The position numbers and the translations under genes are program-made. 7,443 nt of DNA from assembly GCA_016280345.1 (NCBI GenBank), contig JAEEGN010000105.1, positions 1-7,443 on the forward strand. Direction: 5' to 3'. Below the pieces are notes generated by a model. That model did no database searches. It had not been told where the DNA came from and saw only the letters and a list, made by a program, of their open reading frames with translations. Positions 5,772-7,443 of the stretch are shown piece after piece. How positions within the stretch are numbered: the first letter of the stretch is position 1; every line of letters begins with the position of its first letter. This DNA comes from Selenomonadaceae bacterium. Its GTDB lineage: Bacteria; Bacillota; Negativicutes; Selenomonadales; Selenomonadaceae.

Positions 5772-7225
5772 TGGGGAAGATTACGGTGGCCGGCCTCGGG
5801 CCGGGTTCCTTTGGCCTGATGTCTCTGGAGGCCTGGGAAACGATCCAGGCGGCGGAAACGCTCATCCTGCGTACCTCCGTTCATCCGACAGTGGAGGAAT
5901 TGCGGCGTCGGGGTATTTCCTTCCATTCATATGATGACTGGTATGAACGGGCGCAGGATTTCGAGACGCTTTATGGCGAGATTGCCGGTGACTTACTGCG
6001 ACGTGCTATGGAAGGAAAAGCCATTGTCTATGCTGTTCCGGGGAGTCCACTGGTAGCGGAGCGCACGGTGGTTTTGCTTCGGGAGAAGGCGCCGGAGGCG
6101 GGCGTGGAGCTTGAAATCCTGTCGGGAATGAGCTTTGTGGAGGTATTCTGTGCCCGTCTGGGGCTGGATCCGATTGACGGGCTTACGATTGTTGACGTGG
6201 CGGATGTTGACCGGCTGCCGGTCGACCTCGTCACCGGCATCCTGGTAACACAGGTCTATAGCCGTGCGGTAGCTTCCGAGCTGAAGCTGACGCTGATGGA
6301 GAGGCTGCCTGACGAGTTTGAAGTCGTTTTTGCCCATAATCTGGGACTGCCCGATGAATCTTTGCGCCGCATCCCGCTCTATGAGATAGATCGGCAGGCG
6401 GACATCGATCATCTGACGAGTCTTTTCCTGCCGCCGAAGAAAGCGGCGGGGCGCTTTGACTTTGGTCCGCTGACCGGAATAATGAAGACCCTCCGGGAGC
6501 CCGGAGGGTGTCCCTGGGATCGTCTGCAGACGCCGGAAAGCCTTCGGAAGCATATCATCGAAGAAGCCTACGAGGTGGTGGAAGCTATTGATTTCCGGAA
6601 TGAGACGTTGCTGTGTGAGGAACTGGGGGACTTGCTGCTACAGATCGTATTTCAGGCTCGAATGGCGGAGGAGACAGGCCATTTTTCCATGCAGGATGTA
6701 GTTGATGGCATCGTGGATAAGTTGGTGCGGCGCCATCCGCATATATTCGGCGATACCGAGGCTTCGGACGCAGCGGCGGTGCTGGCGGACTGGGAGGCTA
6801 TTAAACGGCGTGAGAAGCCGGAACGCAAATCCCGGCTGGACGGGGTTCCACAGGGACTACCTTCGCTTATGGCGGCGGACAAACTCCAGCGTAAGGCAGC
6901 GGACGCCGGCTTTGACTGGGATGACATCGCTCCGGTCTGGGAAAAATGCCGGGAGGAATATGATGAGCTTCGGGAAGCAGTGCGAGAGGACTCGTTGGAA
7001 AAGGTTGCGGAGGAATTCGGCGACCTCCTCTTCGCGTTGGTCAACCTTTCCCGGTTCCTGCATGTCGATGCCGAATTGGCTCTTCTGGGCGCGAACCGAA
7101 AGTTCGTCCGCCGTTTCAGATACGTAGAGGAAAAGGTGGCGGAGGCCGGCGGCGAGTGGCGGAAATTCAGCTTGTTGGAACTTGATGAATTCTGGAAACA
7201 GGCAAAATTCAAGGAAACCATGTGA
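5768..7225 (+). CDS. mazG: Tetrapyrrole methylase-like/MazG fusion protein (YabN type), nucleoside triphosphate pyrophosphohydrolase
   Basis: This 485-residue cytoplasmic protein joins two domains, as in Bacillus YabN. Residues 1 to about 225 form an SAM-dependent tetrapyrrole methylase-like fold with GLGPG at 9-13 and AVPGSP at 89-94; its substrate in this fusion family is unknown. Residues from about 230 form the MazG part, with CPWD at 248-251 and the metal-binding sets EEAYE (265-269) and EELGD (284-288). A second, similar repeat has EEYDE (396-400) and EEFGD (415-419). MazG hydrolyses NTPs and dNTPs to the monophosphate and pyrophosphate, clearing abnormal nucleotides. The ATG at 5768 overlaps the mfd stop as ATGA; AAGAGG ends five bases before it, and the following ATG at 5771 is equally possible. 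Pairing with mfd fits a joint role in genome integrity. A perfect 10-bp inverted repeat (6488-6509) sits at the domain junction. Confidence 0.95.
   Translation: MMGKITVAGLGPGSFGLMSLEAWETIQAAETLILRTSVHPTVEELRRRGISFHSYDDWYERAQDFETLYGEIAGDLLRRAMEGKAIVYAVPGSPLVAERTVVLLREKAPEAGVELEILSGMSFVEVFCARLGLDPIDGLTIVDVADVDRLPVDLVTGILVTQVYSRAVASELKLTLMERLPDEFEVVFAHNLGLPDESLRRIPLYEIDRQADIDHLTSLFLPPKKAAGRFDFGPLTGIMKTLREPGGCPWDRLQTPESLRKHIIEEAYEVVEAIDFRNETLLCEELGDLLLQIVFQARMAEETGHFSMQDVVDGIVDKLVRRHPHIFGDTEASDAAAVLADWEAIKRREKPERKSRLDGVPQGLPSLMAADKLQRKAADAGFDWDDIAPVWEKCREEYDELREAVREDSLEKVAEEFGDLLFALVNLSRFLHVDAELALLGANRKFVRRFRYVEEKVAEAGGEWRKFSLLELDEFWKQAKFKETM
6488..6509 (+). repeat. Perfect 10-bp inverted repeat with 2-nt spacer inside mazG
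   Basis: ACCCTCCGGG and CCCGGAGGGT are exact reverse complements separated by AG. The sequence encodes TLREPGG just before CPWD, where the methylase-like half passes into the MazG half. In mRNA it would make a very stable GC-rich hairpin, though with a 2-nt spacer the innermost pairs must open. Confidence 0.9.
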
Positions 7226-7356
7226 CTTTTCTCCCTGAAAGCGTGAAAAATCGCAACTTTTTTGGGAAAAAAGCAAAAAAGTTATGAAAATAAAGAGGAA
7301 TCTTGGAGTTTGTAGCGAATTGTTGCAGTGTAAAAATTTTAAAGGAGGCTATACTC
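7226..7356 (+). promoter_or_regulatory. AT-rich upstream region of hup with spaced A/T-tracts
   Basis: This 131-nt spacer is much richer in A+T than its surroundings. A- or T-tracts lie at 7246-7250, 7258-7263, 7267-7272, 7275-7280 and 7287-7290, on average about one helical turn apart, which predicts curved DNA. A 9-bp dyad AACTTTTTT (7255-7263)/AAAAAAGTT (7275-7283) and an alternative 7-bp hairpin CTTTTTT-GGG-AAAAAAG (7257-7273) are present. Neither has the GC-rich stem plus T-run of a clear mazG terminator. The hup promoter must be here but is weak by eye: TTGGGA (7262-7267), 18 bp, GAAAAT (7286-7291) is the best I can offer, at low confidence. The ribosome site AAAGGAGG is at 7341-7348. 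Confidence 0.45.
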
Positions 7357-7443
7357 GTGAACAAAACGGAATTGGTTGCCAAGGTTGCAGAGAAGTCTGG
7401 TCTGACCAAGAAAGATGCCGAGAAGGCCGTTAACGCCCTGTTC
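7357..7443 (+). CDS. hup: HU-family histone-like DNA-binding protein, N-terminal 29 codons (cut by window edge)
   Basis: The 29 visible residues (MNKTELVAKVAEKSGLTKKD...) match the first two helices of bacterial HU, a dimeric protein of about 90 residues that binds and bends DNA without strong sequence preference. The start is GTG at 7357, preceded by a near-perfect AAAGGAGG eight bases upstream; the frame and the family-typical first residues fix it. The DNA-binding arms lie beyond the window, so HU cannot be formally told from IHF-like relatives, but the opening is typical HU. It is separated from mazG by 131 nt and probably has its own promoter. Confidence 0.9.
   Translation, partial: MNKTELVAKVAEKSGLTKKDAEKAVNALF

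Noticed and set aside
7255..7283. AACTTTTTT/AAAAAAGTT dyad as the mazG terminator
   Set aside because: The stem is purely A-T apart from one pair, with no following T-run, so it is not a credible intrinsic terminator; kept only as part of the A/T-tract region.
7323..7355. TTGCAG with TATACT as a hup promoter
   Set aside because: The spacing is 21 bp and the -10 would overlap the ribosome site and lie next to the GTG start.
7284..7430. Short open frame starting at ATG 7284 in the hup leader
   Set aside because: It overlaps hup in another frame with no ribosome site of its own.

Overview
The window (about 57% G+C by eye) looks like chromosomal DNA of an anaerobic Firmicute, most plausibly a member of the Negativicutes. 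The grounds are: strong GGAGG-type ribosome sites and sigma-A promoters; a NirJ1/NirJ2-type radical SAM pair, known from anaerobic Firmicutes; and an mfd-mazG-hup gene order. The lineage is an inference, since there is no rRNA in the window.

Minus strand, 1-2210: a probable three-gene operon read right to left. A promoter at 2210-2182 drives a TetR-family regulator (2076-1465). A 157-nt, unusually structured spacer follows, then nirJ1 (1307-129) and the first 44 codons of nirJ2, which overlaps nirJ1 by 4 nt. The two radical SAM enzymes resemble proteins annotated as 'heme d1 biosynthesis' but are more likely to act in an Ahb-type (siroheme-dependent) heme route. The TetR promoter has a dyad in its spacer, so autoregulation and control of the heme genes by this regulator is a reasonable hypothesis.

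Divergent intergenic region, 2077-2444: it holds the tetR promoter and leader, a pair of direct repeats exactly 50 bp apart, a near-consensus sigma-A promoter for mfd, and a GC-rich hairpin ending in TTTT between the mfd start site and its ribosome site. I see no convincing gene in it.

Plus strand, 2344-7443: mfd (transcription-repair coupling factor) overlaps by 4 nt a fused tetrapyrrole-methylase-like/MazG protein (nucleotide pyrophosphohydrolase). After a 131-nt AT-rich spacer with spaced A- and T-tracts comes the beginning of a HU-type DNA-binding protein gene, cut off by the window end. This side is DNA maintenance and nucleotide-pool housekeeping.

The genes are mostly ordinary. The best candidate for something undescribed is the tetR-nirJ1 spacer, which on the transcribed strand contains two consecutive hairpins of the same architecture, then an 11-bp stem that has an alternative fold and lies just before the nirJ1 ribosome site. 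It looks like a structured regulatory RNA of no family I recognise.
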